Source of the DNA: Corynebacterium yonathiae
GTDB taxonomy: Bacteria > Actinomycetota > Actinomycetes > Mycobacteriales > Mycobacteriaceae
Direction of reading: 5' to 3'
Assembly (NCBI RefSeq): GCF_022288805.1
Contig: NZ_JAKOPM010000001.1
Span: 186,001-250,000, forward strand
Length of the DNA stretch: 64,000 bases
The first letter of the stretch is position 1, and each line of letters opens with the position of its first letter. Under the pieces are notes generated by a model that was not told where the DNA came from, made no database searches, and saw only the letters and a program-made list of their open reading frames with translations. Position numbers and translations under genes: made by a program. This document shows positions 17,872-27,479 of the stretch, one piece after another.

Positions 17872-19035
17872 ATGTCGACTCCTATCGGTCTAGGAATCCC
17901 AGACGGCCCACCACCGGTCCTGCACCCGCGCCGCAAGACTCGGCAGCTGCAGGTGGGCCCGGTCGGCGTTGGCTCTGACTCACCGATTTCGGTGCAGTCG
18001 ATGACCAATACGAAGACGCACGACATTAATGGCACACTGCAGCAAATTGCGCAGCTGACCGCTTCCGGTTGCGATATCGTGCGCGTGGCTTGCCCTAAGC
18101 CCATCGATGCGGAAGCTCTTCCTGCCATCGCTAAGAAGTCTCCCATCCCGGTGATTGCGGATATCCACTTCCAGCCCAAGTACATCTTCCAAGCCATCGA
18201 TGCCGGCTGTGCCGCTATTCGCGTTAATCCAGGCAATATCCGCGAGTTTGATGGTCGTGTGAAGGAAGTCGCTAAGGCTGCAGGCGATGCTGGCATTCCA
18301 ATCCGCATCGGTGTTAATGGTGGTTCTTTGGACAAGCGCCTGCTGGAAAAGTACGGCAAGGCCACCCCGGAGGCACTCGTCGAGTCCGCAATTTGGGAGG
18401 CTGGCCTGTTTGAGGAGCATGGTTACGGCGATATCGCTATTTCCGTCAAGCACTCCGACCCGGTCCTGATGGTGGAAGCCTACCGACAGCTGGCGGAAAA
18501 GACTGACTACCCGCTGCACTTGGGCGTGACCGAGGCAGGCCCGAAGTTCATGGGAACCATCAAGTCCTCAGTTGCCTTCGGTGCGCTATTGGCTGAGGGT
18601 ATTGGCGATACCATTCGCGTATCCCTGTCCGCGCCGCCGGTAGAGGAGATCAAGGTAGGCGACCAGATCTTGCAGTCGCTCAACTTGCGCCCACGCAAGC
18701 TGGAGATCGTGTCCTGCCCTTCCTGTGGTCGCGCCCAGGTGGACGTCTACAAGCTGGCAGAAGAAGTTACCGCTGGCTTGGACGGAATGGAGTTCCCACT
18801 GCGCGTTGCCGTTATGGGTTGCGTTGTCAACGGCCCGGGCGAGGCACGCGATGCCGACCTAGGCGTTGCCTCCGGTAACGGCAAGGGACAGATCTTTGTC
18901 AAGGGCGAGGTCGTACGTACCGTGCCGGAAGACAAGATTGTGGAAACTCTCATTGAAGAGGCCATGCGCATTGCCGATGAGCAGGGAATGGAGGCCGTAG
19001 AAGGCGCCAAGGCTGAGGTTCGCGTCACCCAGTAA
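17872..19035 (+). CDS. ispG: (E)-4-hydroxy-3-methylbut-2-enyl-diphosphate synthase
   Basis: IspG (GcpE), the penultimate MEP pathway enzyme, converts MEcPP to HMBPP with a 4Fe-4S cluster. The 387-residue protein contains the TIM-barrel half (about 1-260) with VQSMTNT and the C-terminal cluster domain with SCPSCGR and [13 protein letters not shown] 17872 with AAGGAGAATTC upstream is preferred to an in-frame ATG at 17851. The final part ends in a strong terminator. Confidence 0.96.
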   Translation: MSTPIGLGIPDGPPPVLHPRRKTRQLQVGPVGVGSDSPISVQSMTNTKTHDINGTLQQIAQLTASGCDIVRVACPKPIDAEALPAIAKKSPIPVIADIHFQPKYIFQAIDAGCAAIRVNPGNIREFDGRVKEVAKAAGDAGIPIRIGVNGGSLDKRLLEKYGKATPEALVESAIWEAGLFEEHGYGDIAISVKHSDPVLMVEAYRQLAEKTDYPLHLGVTEAGPKFMGTIKSSVAFGALLAEGIGDTIRVSLSAPPVEEIKVGDQILQSLNLRPRKLEIVSCPSCGRAQVDVYKLAEEVTAGLDGMEFPLRVAVMGCVVNGPGEARDADLGVASGNGKGQIFVKGEVVRTVPEDKIVETLIEEAMRIADEQGMEAVEGAKAEVRVTQ

Positions 19036-19051
19036 TCCACCCACATTAAGT

Positions 19052-19087
19052 AGACTGCCCCGCACTTCGGTGTGGGGCAGTCTTTTT
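19052..19087 (+). terminator. Intrinsic terminator after ispG
   Basis: AGACTGCCCCGCAC pairs with GTGTGGGGCAGTCT around TTCG, followed by a six-base T-run. The next gene's -10 lies only 15 bases further. Confidence 0.93.
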
Positions 19088-19102
19088 TAGCTCTTGCGCT
19101 GC

Positions 19103-19108
19103 TAGAGT
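19103..19108 (+). promoter_or_regulatory. Predicted -10 of the PBP gene (leaderless)
   Basis: TAGAGT ends 8 bases before ATG 19117; no ribosome binding site lies between. Confidence 0.5.
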
Positions 19109-19116
19109 CCCAAGGC

Positions 19117-20970
19117 ATGAAGAAGTTGGTCGCGCTGGTTGCCACTATCACGCTCGCTTCCACCAGCGTGGTTGCTTGTACGCCTAAACCGGTTTCAGCA
19201 GAACCGGTGGCGGAGGAATTCCTCGAAGGGATGGAATCCCGCAATAACGACGGTTTGGCCGCGCTTACCGACGCCCCCTCTGACGCCACCGCCGCCCTCG
19301 ATGCCACCTACTCCGGCCTGCAGGCCGAGGGGCTCGACATTGAGTTAGAAGGCATTGACCAAAACGAGAACCTCGCTACGGCGAACTACAAGGTCAATTG
19401 GGATCTGCCCAAGGATCGCACCTTGAGCTATGACACGCAGATGACGCTTACCAAGACAGAGGATGAGTGGACGGTGCGCTGGAAGCCGAGCCTTATACAC
19501 CCGGACCTGGGGGCAAATCAGCACTTGGAGCTGCGTGCTTTGGAGGCAAAACGTGCCAGCGTGGTTTCTTCCAATGGGGTGGAATTGATGAGCCCAGGGC
19601 TCAACTACCGGCTGGTGGTAGATACCGACTCGCTAGAAGATGTGCGCCCTACGGCCGCAAAGATCAGTGGCGCGTTGGCCGCCGCTCACCGGCAGGACAA
19701 TTCCATCGCGGAGATGGATGCTAAGGACTTGGCCAAGAAATTGGAGGATGCAGACGGCCCCTTCTCTGTCACTATGTTCACCGAAGACCAAGCCAAGGCC
19801 GTGCGTCCCAAGGTGGAGGGTATGGACGGCGTGCGCCTCAACGAGGAGCCAGCCCTGGTTACCCGCGACCGCGGTCTTGCTCCCGATCTCATGTCGCGCG
19901 TGCGCTCTGCGGTCCAGGATGAGGTTGACGGCCAGACCGGCTGGTCTATTTCCGTGGTCAATGAGAATGGTGCGGCTCTTTCGGACGTCGAAAAGCATGA
20001 TCCCAATGCGGCGCCTTCCATCAAGGTTGGTCTGGATTACGATGTGCAGCGCGCCGCGCAAGAAGCGGTAAATGAGCGTGCAGATTCGCAAGCCATGCTC
20101 GTAGCCATCCGACCTTCCAATGGCGATATCTTGGCCGTAGCCCAAACAGAAAAAGCCGATGAAGATGGCGACGTCGCCCTACAGGGTCAGTACCCGCCCG
20201 GTTCTGTTTTCAAGATTCTCACCGCCGCGGCAGGCGTGGATAAACAGGGCCTAAATACCGATACCATCGTTCCGTGCCCGGGAACTATGGATATCTTTGG
20301 CCGCGTGGTGACCAACTACAATGCCTTCTCTTTAGGTAGCGTTCCGCTCAGCCAAGCCTTCGCGCAGTCCTGCAACACCACCTTTGCGGATATCTCCACC
20401 AAGCTTAAGCCCGGTGAATTGAAGGACATGGGCAAGAAGTTCGGCTTCGGCGTTGAGTATGACATCCCCGGATTGACCACCATCACTGGCTCGATTCCAG
20501 AGGGAAAGGAGCCATTGGAGCGGACGGAAGCTGGCTATGGTCAGGGCTATGACTTGGCTAGCCCCTTCGGAATGGCGCTGGTTTCTGCAACGGTGGCTAA
20601 TGGCAAGACGCCAACGCCTAGGCTGATTGAGGGCCATGAGACTAAAGCGTCCGATAAGCCGCAGCAGATTCCCAAGCCTGTGCTGGACAATGTCCGTGCT
20701 ATGATGCGCCAAGTGGTCACCAGCGGTACCGCGCGCAGCATGGCTGCTGGCGGCACCATCTATGGCAAGACCGGTGAGGCCGAGATTAATGAAGGCTCGC
20801 ATGCCTGGTTTACTGGCTACCGGGAAGAAGACGATATTGCCTTTGCCACCCTCGTGGTTTTGGGTGGTGGCTCCGATGCCTCGGTCAACATTACGAGCAA
20901 TTTCTTGCAGAAAGTCGACGATTACCGCTCTGGTCCACACGAGGGGGCGGCGCCTCCAGCTGAAGGTTAG
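19117..20970 (+). CDS. Penicillin-binding lipoprotein with MecA-like N-terminal domain
   Basis: A class B-type peptidoglycan transpeptidase. The 617-residue product starts with a lipoprotein signal: TSVVAC places the acylated Cys at residue 21. An NTF2/MecA-like domain (about 30-140), a dimerisation region (about 150-290) and the transpeptidase domain follow, with SVFK (Ser 363, Lys 366), SCN (418-420) and KTG (551-553). All catalytic motifs are intact. M. tuberculosis Rv2864c has the same design and position. I chose ATG 19117 because it begins the signal peptide and fits the promoter. It may cross-link septal or lateral wall; the sequence does not tell which. Confidence 0.93.
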   Translation: MKKLVALVATITLASTSVVACTPKPVSAEPVAEEFLEGMESRNNDGLAALTDAPSDATAALDATYSGLQAEGLDIELEGIDQNENLATANYKVNWDLPKDRTLSYDTQMTLTKTEDEWTVRWKPSLIHPDLGANQHLELRALEAKRASVVSSNGVELMSPGLNYRLVVDTDSLEDVRPTAAKISGALAAAHRQDNSIAEMDAKDLAKKLEDADGPFSVTMFTEDQAKAVRPKVEGMDGVRLNEEPALVTRDRGLAPDLMSRVRSAVQDEVDGQTGWSISVVNENGAALSDVEKHDPNAAPSIKVGLDYDVQRAAQEAVNERADSQAMLVAIRPSNGDILAVAQTEKADEDGDVALQGQYPPGSVFKILTAAAGVDKQGLNTDTIVPCPGTMDIFGRVVTNYNAFSLGSVPLSQAFAQSCNTTFADISTKLKPGELKDMGKKFGFGVEYDIPGLTTITGSIPEGKEPLERTEAGYGQGYDLASPFGMALVSATVANGKTPTPRLIEGHETKASDKPQQIPKPVLDNVRAMMRQVVTSGTARSMAAGGTIYGKTGEAEINEGSHAWFTGYREEDDIAFATLVVLGGGSDASVNITSNFLQKVDDYRSGPHEGAAPPAEG

Positions 20971-21021
20971 AACACCGACCGCCCTCGAGACCCCGGCTGC
21001 TGCTTTATGGGCGCAGAGGAC

Positions 21022-21027
21022 TACCAT
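21022..21027 (+). promoter_or_regulatory. Predicted -10 of map (leaderless)
   Basis: TACCAT ends 8 bases before ATG 21036. Confidence 0.45.
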
Positions 21028-21035
21028 GGGAAACC

Positions 21036-21905
21036 ATGAGCAATCGAGGAAAGCTAAAGCCAGGAAAGCCCACCCCCATCCTCACCGTGCCGGAGAGCAT
21101 TGAGCGACCGGAGTACGTGTGGAAGGACGAGGTACAGGAGGGCATTGGCGAGCCCTACGTCCAGTCCCCAGAGGTCATCGAGAAGATGCGCGAGGCCTGC
21201 AAGATTGCGGCCAACGCACTCAAGGAGGCTGGCAAGGCCGTTAAGCCGGGTGTGACTACTGATTATGTAGACCGCGTGGCACACGAATACATGTGTGACC
21301 ACGGCGCCTACCCTTCTACGCTGGGGTACCGTGGCTTCCCTAAGTCCAGCTGTGTATCCCTTAATGAGATTGTCTGCCACGGCATCCCGGATACCACTGT
21401 GATCGAAGACGGAGACATCGTCAATATCGATATCACGGCTTATAAGAATGGCGTGCACGGTGATAATAACGCCACCTTCCTTGCGGGCGATGTCTCTGAG
21501 GAGCACCGTCTGTTGGTGGAGCGCACCAAAGAGGCCACTATGCGTGGCATCAAGGCAGCAAAGCCTGGCCGCGAAATTAACGTCATTGGTCGAGTTATTG
21601 AGTCTTATGCCAAGCGTTTTGGATACAACGTCGTGCGCGACTTTACCGGCCACGGCGTTGGCCCGACCTTCCACAACGGTCTGGTTGTCCTTCACCACGA
21701 TTCGACCGTCTACCGCGATATCCTCGAGCCCGGTATGACGCTCACCGTCGAGCCGATGATTAACCTTGGCTCTCTGGATTATGAAATCTGGGATGATGAC
21801 TGGACCGTCCAAAACACTGACGGTAAGTTCACCGCCCAGTTTGAGCATACCCTGGTCATTACCGAGGATGGCAACGAAATCCTTACCATCCCAGACGAAG
21901 ACTAA
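21036..21905 (+). CDS. map: Methionine aminopeptidase type I
   Basis: MetAP removes the initiator Met from new proteins. The 289-residue protein has an N-terminal extension of about 40 residues with a PxxP-like start, seen in the mycobacterial MapB type, then the pita-bread catalytic domain: CHGIP, the metal ligands in [20 protein letters not shown] (Asp, Asp), [15 protein letters not shown] and the final QFEHTLVIT. These give the five expected metal ligands. The start is consistent with a leaderless promoter. It sits next to the PBP gene as in M. tuberculosis (Rv2861c). Confidence 0.95.
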   Translation: MSNRGKLKPGKPTPILTVPESIERPEYVWKDEVQEGIGEPYVQSPEVIEKMREACKIAANALKEAGKAVKPGVTTDYVDRVAHEYMCDHGAYPSTLGYRGFPKSSCVSLNEIVCHGIPDTTVIEDGDIVNIDITAYKNGVHGDNNATFLAGDVSEEHRLLVERTKEATMRGIKAAKPGREINVIGRVIESYAKRFGYNVVRDFTGHGVGPTFHNGLVVLHHDSTVYRDILEPGMTLTVEPMINLGSLDYEIWDDDWTVQNTDGKFTAQFEHTLVITEDGNEILTIPDED

Positions 21906-22026
21906 GAATAAATAGCGACGGCCGCCTCCACGACCCGAAGCGGGGAAGTGAAGGCGACCTTGTGTATGCTTGCCGGCGCCGTGTCTAAGCCGTCCCATTC
22001 TTAGGGCGTACCGACGCGTAGAATAG

Positions 22027-22051
22027 GGGCCTCGTTCTAAGAACGAGGCCC
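22027..22051. terminator. Perfect 11-bp hairpin between map and the small secreted gene
   Basis: GGGCCTCGTTC, loop TAA, GAACGAGGCCC. Neither side carries a clear T-run, so the terminator role is likely but not certain. It separates the convergent map gene and the minus-strand gene ending at 22137. Confidence 0.6.
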
Positions 22052-22136
22052 TGCAAACCCTAGCTATCTAGAGCCAATCTACGGCTAATGATTAGCGGCG
22101 GAAGATTGGGTCCAGAACGTGAGGGACGAAGCCGTT

Positions 22137-22436
22137 CTATACGGTGTAGTTGTAGGCACCGATCAGGGTGCCGATTGCCGAGTTGATGTCCAGAGCAACG
22201 GTGCCGTCGCGCCAGATCTCGCCCCAGCGAGGGTTGTCCTTGTCCTTCTCTTCGCCGAGGATGGCGTGGCCGGTTACCTGCTGATCCTTGTCAACGTTAG
22301 CGCCGATCTTGGAGGACAGGGCGGGGAACTCGCCGTCGTCAGCCTTGGTGTTCTCAGCGGAAGCGACAGCGACGCCGCCGAAAGCGACGGTAGCAGCGGT
22401 GGCAGTAGCAACGGCTGCAGTGCGGAAGTTGCGCAT
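22137..22436 (-). CDS. Small secreted protein of unknown function
   Basis: A 99-residue protein with a clear Sec signal peptide (hydrophobic stretch rich in Ala/Thr/Val, predicted cleavage after VASA near residue 26). The mature part of about 73 residues is acidic at first and ends in a hydrophobic segment (SAIGTLIGAYNYTV). It has no Cys or known motif. GAAGGG precedes ATG 22436. A related, broken gene lies directly upstream at 22485-22863; the two share the signal-peptide region and the same leader AAATTT. The function is unknown; a cell-surface or secreted role is inferred only from the signal peptide. Confidence 0.72.
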   Translation of the reverse strand: MRNFRTAAVATATAATVAFGGVAVASAENTKADDGEFPALSSKIGANVDKDQQVTGHAILGEEKDKDNPRWGEIWRDGTVALDINSAIGTLIGAYNYTV

Positions 22437-22484
22437 TGTGAAATTTACCCTTCGGAAATTTTGATTTAGCCGTAGGGCTGTTGC

Positions 22485-22863
22485 TTAGAAGAAAGGGCCG
22501 TGGTTGATGAAGTTGAAGACCGGGCCGATGACGCCGCCCAGAACTGCACCGATGCCACCCAGGATGGTACAGGGGGTACAGAACCTTAGCCCATACCGAC
22601 TGCTCGGAGAAGTCCTTAGAAGAGCCGAAGATCTTGGTGCCGCCAGCCGGACGTTCGCCTTAGTACTCGAGGTTCTGGTCAATCTGTTAGGGAGGTTCTG
22701 GCCCCGGAAGAGGAGCCCTGCTGGGAGGGGTCCTCGCTAGCTGAGGTGGTGGTCGGGTTAGCCTCAGCGGAGAAACCGTCTGCTGCTACGGCAATAGTGG
22801 TGCCGCCGAAGGCAACGGCGATACCGGTGGCGCCAGGGAATGCTGCATTGCGGATCGGCGTAT
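22485..22863 (-). pseudogene. Decayed paralogue of the small secreted protein
   Basis: Reading the minus strand in shifting frames gives a whole protein of the same style as the neighbour: a signal-like segment TGIAVAFGGTTIAVAADG, a Ser/Thr/Gln-rich stretch, IFGSSKDFSEQSVWAKV, then TILGGIGAVLGGVIGPVFN. The start is ATA instead of ATG (22861-22863), a base is missing around codon 3, and frames change twice more, after a stop near 22679 and again near 22590. The original gene was therefore longer than its neighbour, about 125 residues. The C-terminal glycine-rich hydrophobic segment could have been membrane-inserted. Confidence 0.82.
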
Positions 22864-23174
22864 CAAAATTTCTTAAAAGTCGTACTTGCAAGGGTTCCGC
22901 ACAGGGAAACCAAAGTGTTATTGAGTACACAGGAGATATTCATGAACGTGCGGTAGCTGTTTTCAAATCGGCTCGAACCGATAGCTCATGGATTTTAAAA
23001 GACTGCGGCTCTTTTGCGCGACAAAGACCGGAATATCATCCATTAAATTAATGTCTGGCCCAATATGGTGGTAAATTCCTGAAAGGCTGAATGAGACTTC
23101 CTTGGCGTGAGGCGGGAATATGCTTCAAAAGCTGGAAGAAAACTGGGCGGGTGTGAGAAAGATTACGTAACAAT
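22864..23174. other. Gene-free, relatively A+T-rich gap
   Basis: About 310 bases with no supported gene. It contains the former upstream region of the pseudogene and a short dyad ATCGG-CTCGAA-CCGAT (22967-22982). I see no terminator for mtr, whose stop is at 23175 on the minus strand. Confidence 0.5.
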
Positions 23175-24578
23175 TTACTTTTGCCACTCCAGTCCCAAAA
23201 GGGCGTTTTCCACCACTTCTGGTAGCGCGGGGTGGATCCAATATTGGCTACGCGTGAACTCCCGCATGTCCAACTTATAAACCATCGCGGTAACCAGTTG
23301 CTGGATCAAGGTAGAGGACTGTGGGCCCATGAGATGAGCGCCGAGAAGCTGCCCAGTAGCGCGGTCTGCAATTAGTTTGCAGATGCCGGTGCTATCTTCC
23401 ATAGCCCAGCCATAGGCAACATCGCCGAAGTTTTGCACCTTGACGGTGATATCGAAGCCTTCCTTACGCGCCTGCTTCTCGGTAAGGCCCACCGTTGCGA
23501 TCTGCGGGTGGGTAAAGATGGCCGCTGGGACATTGTCGTGGGGCAGTGGGCGGAGGTCTTCTGGGTGCAGCAAGTTGTGCTGCACGGCGCGGGTCTCGGC
23601 ATTAGCAACGTGCTTGAGCATGTACGGCGAGGAGACGTCGCCAAGCGCCCACACGCCCTCGGCAGTGGTGCGACCAAATTCATCCGCTTTTACGCGGCCG
23701 TCGGCAAGCAGTTCAATGCCTGACTTGTCTACGTCCATCTGATCACCATTAGGGGTACGTCCAGTGGCGACCAGGATTGCCTCTGCTTCTATGGACTCAC
23801 CATTGTCCAATTCCAACCGCACTCCCTGGTCGGTCTCCTCGAGCTTGGTGCCATTGGCAATATGCACGTCGAAGCGGTCGCGAGCAATCTGATTAAAGCG
23901 ACTGGAAAGGTCGTCATCAAGGTGGCGCAGCAAAGTCTCGGAGCGATTGACTACGGTGACCTTGGTGCCGAGGCCGTCAAAGACATGGGCAAACTCCATC
24001 GCGATATAGCCACCGCCCACCACAATCAGACTCTCTGGCTGGTGGTCCATGCGCATAATGTCTTCATTGGTGTAGTACTTCACGCCGGAATTGGCATAAA
24101 CGGCCGGAATGACCGGGCGGGAGCCAGCAGCGATGACAATTTGGTCGCCAGTGATGACATGTTCGCCGGTCTTAAGGGTTTTCGGGCCGATAAAGCGGGC
24201 GTGCTCGTCGTATACGGTGATATTCGGGGTTTCCTCACCGCGGCGGTACTCCTCGCCGCCTTGGGCAATCTGGTCAACGCGGTTGGTAAAGACGCGGTCC
24301 ACGATGGAATCCCAGTCCACGCTATTGACCTGTGCGTCAAGGCCTAGCCGGCCGGCCTCGCGTGCAGCCAAGGCAATATCGGCGGCGTAGACGTACATCT
24401 TGGTGGGAATGCAGCCTACGTTGAGGCAGGTGCCGCCAAAGGTGCCCTTCTCAATAATGGCGATCTTGTGGTTATCAAACTCCGGGCTGGGAATGGAATT
24501 GCCGGAGCCAGAGCCGATGATGATGAGGTCAAAATGTTCCTCGCCGGCCGACGTGTGAGTCTGGTGTGAAGGAGTCAT
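23175..24578 (-). CDS. mtr: Mycothione reductase
   Basis: A flavoprotein disulfide reductase that keeps mycothiol, the actinobacterial thiol, reduced using NADPH. The 467-residue product shows the FAD motif IIIGSGSGNS, the redox-active pair GTCLNVGC (Cys 51 and 56), the NAD(P) fold VVGGGYIAMEFA and the C-terminal HPALPE dimer motif with the catalytic His. ATG 24578 follows AAGGAATAAAC. The alpha/beta hydrolase gene ends 27 bases upstream on the same strand, so they may be co-transcribed. The same trio mtr, hydrolase, mqo occurs in M. tuberculosis. Confidence 0.94.
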   Translation of the reverse strand: MTPSHQTHTSAGEEHFDLIIIGSGSGNSIPSPEFDNHKIAIIEKGTFGGTCLNVGCIPTKMYVYAADIALAAREAGRLGLDAQVNSVDWDSIVDRVFTNRVDQIAQGGEEYRRGEETPNITVYDEHARFIGPKTLKTGEHVITGDQIVIAAGSRPVIPAVYANSGVKYYTNEDIMRMDHQPESLIVVGGGYIAMEFAHVFDGLGTKVTVVNRSETLLRHLDDDLSSRFNQIARDRFDVHIANGTKLEETDQGVRLELDNGESIEAEAILVATGRTPNGDQMDVDKSGIELLADGRVKADEFGRTTAEGVWALGDVSSPYMLKHVANAETRAVQHNLLHPEDLRPLPHDNVPAAIFTHPQIATVGLTEKQARKEGFDITVKVQNFGDVAYGWAMEDSTGICKLIADRATGQLLGAHLMGPQSSTLIQQLVTAMVYKLDMREFTRSQYWIHPALPEVVENALLGLEWQK

Positions 24579-24605
24579 GTTTATTCCTTATATTTAGGGG
24601 CTAAA

Positions 24606-25637
24606 TTACTGGACGGATTTATGGGAATCTAGGACTGTGGGCAACCACTCGTCACAGGCACCGAAAGCCTCTTGGAGCGGATCCGGAAGCGATAGAAAAA
24701 CATCGTGCCTAGCGCCCTTGATGGGGTGCAAAGTGTAGTGGACGCCAAGTTCCTTTGCCCAGCGGCGCGTTTGGGAAACATCAATGATGACGTCCGCGTG
24801 GTTCGCGCTGTCGGAATAGGGCTGACCCAGCTGAGTGCGAGTGGACTGCAGGGTCAAAATAGGTACGCCGGCATCAACACGCCCGCTGTGGATAGCGTCA
24901 AAGCCACGGAATACTGCGGCTATCCAGCCGACATACTTTTTATGCCCAGCCAGTGGCTTAAAGCGAAGGTCAAAATTCCACTCGCCGTAGAAATCTTTGT
25001 GAACAGACTCGCCATAGGCGGTGAGGTTGCTACCGGGAAGGGGAGTCATGGGAGCGATGCGAGCCAGCGCGTACAACAGCGGTTTGAGTGGGGTGAGAAC
25101 CTGGCCAGGCACACCCATCATGTCGAGCCACGGGCTATTGAGGATGAGGCCCTTTAGCCTCCGGTGGCGTTGTTGGTCGGAGTGGCGCAGGTGATCCATC
25201 CATAGCGGAGCGATTAAGCCACCGGTGGAGTGAGCGATGAAGATAACCTCATCATTAGGGATGGCATCGAGTGCGGCGGTGAGGTCAGCAAAATAAAACG
25301 CCAAATCCGAAACATAGTGCCATGACTGGCCGGGGCGGCGCGAACGGCCACACTTGCGCAGATCGACGGCGTAAAAGTCATAACCTTGGGCGGCAAAGTG
25401 CTCGGCTACGTGGGTGTGGAAGAAGTAGTCAGTCATGCCGTGTAGCCACACCAGTGCCGGGCGGGATGAGGTGGCGGATGACTCTCGTGCGGCATCGCCT
25501 GCTTGCTGGGGTGCGTAGTGCACCAGCGTGGTGACCACGTTGCCCTCGTCGTCGGGGTCTTCGCCCAAGTCAAGGGTGGAAGCTTCAAAGTCGGGACCGA
25601 GTTTATCTGGGCCCCATACCGGGGAGTGTGTAACCAT
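24606..25637 (-). CDS. Alpha/beta hydrolase (serine aminopeptidase S33-like)
   Basis: A 343-residue alpha/beta hydrolase. The oxyanion/lid region begins with LVWLHGMTDYFF, the nucleophile elbow is AHSTGG (Ser), and a C-terminal His lies in KGARHDVFLS; an Asp in DVIIDVSQT is a plausible third member. No signal peptide. M. tuberculosis Rv2854 occupies the same slot between mtr and mqo. The fold fits a monoacylglycerol lipase or esterase; the substrate is not readable. Confidence 0.85.
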   Translation of the reverse strand: MVTHSPVWGPDKLGPDFEASTLDLGEDPDDEGNVVTTLVHYAPQQAGDAARESSATSSRPALVWLHGMTDYFFHTHVAEHFAAQGYDFYAVDLRKCGRSRRPGQSWHYVSDLAFYFADLTAALDAIPNDEVIFIAHSTGGLIAPLWMDHLRHSDQQRHRRLKGLILNSPWLDMMGVPGQVLTPLKPLLYALARIAPMTPLPGSNLTAYGESVHKDFYGEWNFDLRFKPLAGHKKYVGWIAAVFRGFDAIHSGRVDAGVPILTLQSTRTQLGQPYSDSANHADVIIDVSQTRRWAKELGVHYTLHPIKGARHDVFLSLPDPLQEAFGACDEWLPTVLDSHKSVQ

Positions 25638-25643
25638 GCCACG

Positions 25644-25649
25644 ATTCTA
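25644..25649 (-). promoter_or_regulatory. Predicted -10 of the hydrolase-mtr unit (leaderless)
   Basis: On the minus strand TAGAAT is followed by CGTGGC and then ATG 25637, a gap of 6 bases. Confidence 0.55.
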
Positions 25650-25901
25650 GGTGCAATGAAGGATTGATGGTGTGGGTGCTGAGGTATAAATAATGGGGGG
25701 CGGAAATTCCCACATTTTTGCCACTGGTCTGGGGGAGAAATCCCAAATTGAGTAAGAAAAGCGTAGAGTAAGGCCTTAATGCGTGACGCGCTGCCAAGTT
25801 GTCATAGTGCAACGATGGTAGCGCGGGGCGCTAAGCGCTAAAAACAAGGCGTAGACCGCGCCGATGGATATCTATTTTCAATTCGAAGAGGTAATAACAC
25901 A

Positions 25902-27398
25902 GTGTCCTCCGCTAAGAAGACAGCACAGGTTGTAGATGAGGTCGATGTAGCACTTATCGGTGCCGGCATCATGAGCGCCACCCTGGGTGCTATGCTCCGC
26001 GAGTTGGAGCCCAGCTGGACTCAAATGGTCTTTGAGCGCCTCGACGGCCCCGCATTGGAGTCCTCCTCCCCGTGGAATAACGCCGGTACCGGCCACTCCG
26101 CACTGTGCGAGTTGAACTACACCCCGGAGAAGAACGGCCGCATTGATGTCTCCAAGGCTCTGGGCATTAACGAGAAATTCCAGAAGTCTCGCCAGTTCTG
26201 GTCCCACCAGCTCAATAACGGCATCCTTACTGACCCAAGCGAATTCATTAACCCGGTCCCGCACGTATCCTTCGCTCAGGGTGAAATCCAGGTGGATTAC
26301 CTTAAGCGCCGCTACGACGTGCTGAGTGAAAAGCACATGTTCCCAGGCATGCAGTTCTCCGCCGATGATTCTGTCTTTGCAGAGAAGCTGCCGCTGATGG
26401 CACAGGGCCGTGACTTTTCCAATAAGGTAGCAATCTCTTGGACTGATGCCGGCACTGACGTTAACTTCGGCGCGCTGACCAAGCAGTTCCTGACCGCAGC
26501 TAAGGCCTCCGGTACTGAGATCCGCTACGGCCACGAGGTCATCGATATCAAGCGCGATGGCTCCGCTTGGAAGGTGTACTCCAAGAACAAGCACACCGGT
26601 GATATCACCGTCGTAAAGGCTAAGTTCGTCTTCGTTGGTGCCGGTGGTTACGCCCTCGACTTGCTACGCAAGGCAAAGGTTAAGGAGGTTGCCGGTTACG
26701 CAGGCTTCCCAGTATCCGGTCTGTGGCTGCGCTCCAAGAACCCTGAGCTCATCGAGCAGCACCAAGCAAAGGTTTACGGTAAGGCAGCTGTCGGTGCCCC
26801 GCCAATGTCCGTGCCGCACCTGGATACACGCGTAATCGACGGTGAGAAGGGCCTGCTATTCGGCCCTTACGGTGGCTGGAGCCCGAAGTTCCTGAAGAAG
26901 GGCACTTATCTAGACCTGTTTAAGTCCATCCGCCCGGACAACATCACCTCTTACCTTGGCGTTGCCGTCCAGGAGTTTGGCCTGACCAAGTACCTAGTAG
27001 ACGAGGTGCGCAAGAGCTTCTCCGACCGCGTGGAGGCCCTGCGCGAGTACGTACCGGAGGCAAAGGAAAGCGACTGGGAGACCGTCATCGCTGGCCAGCG
27101 CGTCCAGGTAATCAAGCCAGCCGGTGCCCCGCAGTTCGGCTCCCTCGAGTTCGGCACCACCCTGGTCAATAACCAGGAGGGCAATATCGCCGGCCTGCTC
27201 GGCGCTTCCCCGGGTGCATCCATCGCCCCAGCCGTCATGCTGGAGCTGTTGGAGCGTTGCTTCGGCGAGCACATGATCGATTGGGCAGACAAGATCCGCG
27301 AGATGGTTCCGTCCTATGGCATCAAGCTGAGCAACGATGAAAAGCTCTATGACGAGATGTGGGAGTACACCCAGAAAACCCTGAAGCTGGACCGCTAG
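25902..27398 (+). CDS. mqo: Malate:quinone oxidoreductase
   Basis: A membrane-associated FAD enzyme that oxidises malate to oxaloacetate and reduces menaquinone, the main TCA malate step in corynebacteria. The 498-residue protein has the dinucleotide fold VALIGAGIMSATLG near residues 15-28, SSPWNNAGTGHSALCELNY and NNQEGNIAGLLGASPGAS, all characteristic of Mqo. GTG 25902 is preceded by GAAGAGG. It is divergent from the hydrolase gene, with a 264-base gap that may hold regulator sites; none was identified. Confidence 0.96.
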   Translation: MSSAKKTAQVVDEVDVALIGAGIMSATLGAMLRELEPSWTQMVFERLDGPALESSSPWNNAGTGHSALCELNYTPEKNGRIDVSKALGINEKFQKSRQFWSHQLNNGILTDPSEFINPVPHVSFAQGEIQVDYLKRRYDVLSEKHMFPGMQFSADDSVFAEKLPLMAQGRDFSNKVAISWTDAGTDVNFGALTKQFLTAAKASGTEIRYGHEVIDIKRDGSAWKVYSKNKHTGDITVVKAKFVFVGAGGYALDLLRKAKVKEVAGYAGFPVSGLWLRSKNPELIEQHQAKVYGKAAVGAPPMSVPHLDTRVIDGEKGLLFGPYGGWSPKFLKKGTYLDLFKSIRPDNITSYLGVAVQEFGLTKYLVDEVRKSFSDRVEALREYVPEAKESDWETVIAGQRVQVIKPAGAPQFGSLEFGTTLVNNQEGNIAGLLGASPGASIAPAVMLELLERCFGEHMIDWADKIREMVPSYGIKLSNDEKLYDEMWEYTQKTLKLDR

Positions 27399-27419
27399 AA
27401 CCAGCTTCTTCCTAGATAA

Positions 27420-27452
27420 CCCCTGTACCGCACCGAGACGGTACAGGGGTTT
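27420..27452. terminator. Terminator between mqo and selO-like gene
   Basis: CCCCTGTACCG (27420-27430) pairs with CGGTACAGGGG (27439-27449), then TTT. It serves mqo and possibly the convergent gene. Confidence 0.88.
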
Positions 27453-27479
27453 ACTCGTTCTGGGCGAGGTGGGCAGGAG

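Noticed and set aside
21054..21998. A 314-residue minus-strand open frame across map
   Set aside because: Complementary to the complete map gene with all metal ligands; no binding site and no recognisable motif.
22504..22740. Plus-strand small open frame over the decayed gene
   Set aside because: The minus strand gives a recognisable signal peptide and homologous segments in shifted frames; the plus-strand frame has none.
22967..22982. ATCGG/CCGAT dyad in the 22.9 kb gap
   Set aside because: Only five base pairs, no partner sites and no T-run; too short to call an operator or terminator.
25831..25842. 12-base CTAAGCGCTAAA shared with 61274-61285, both intergenic
   Set aside because: A repeat of this length is expected several times in 64 kb. 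The two genes (mqo and ftsK) have no clear common control, so it is not claimed as a regulator site.
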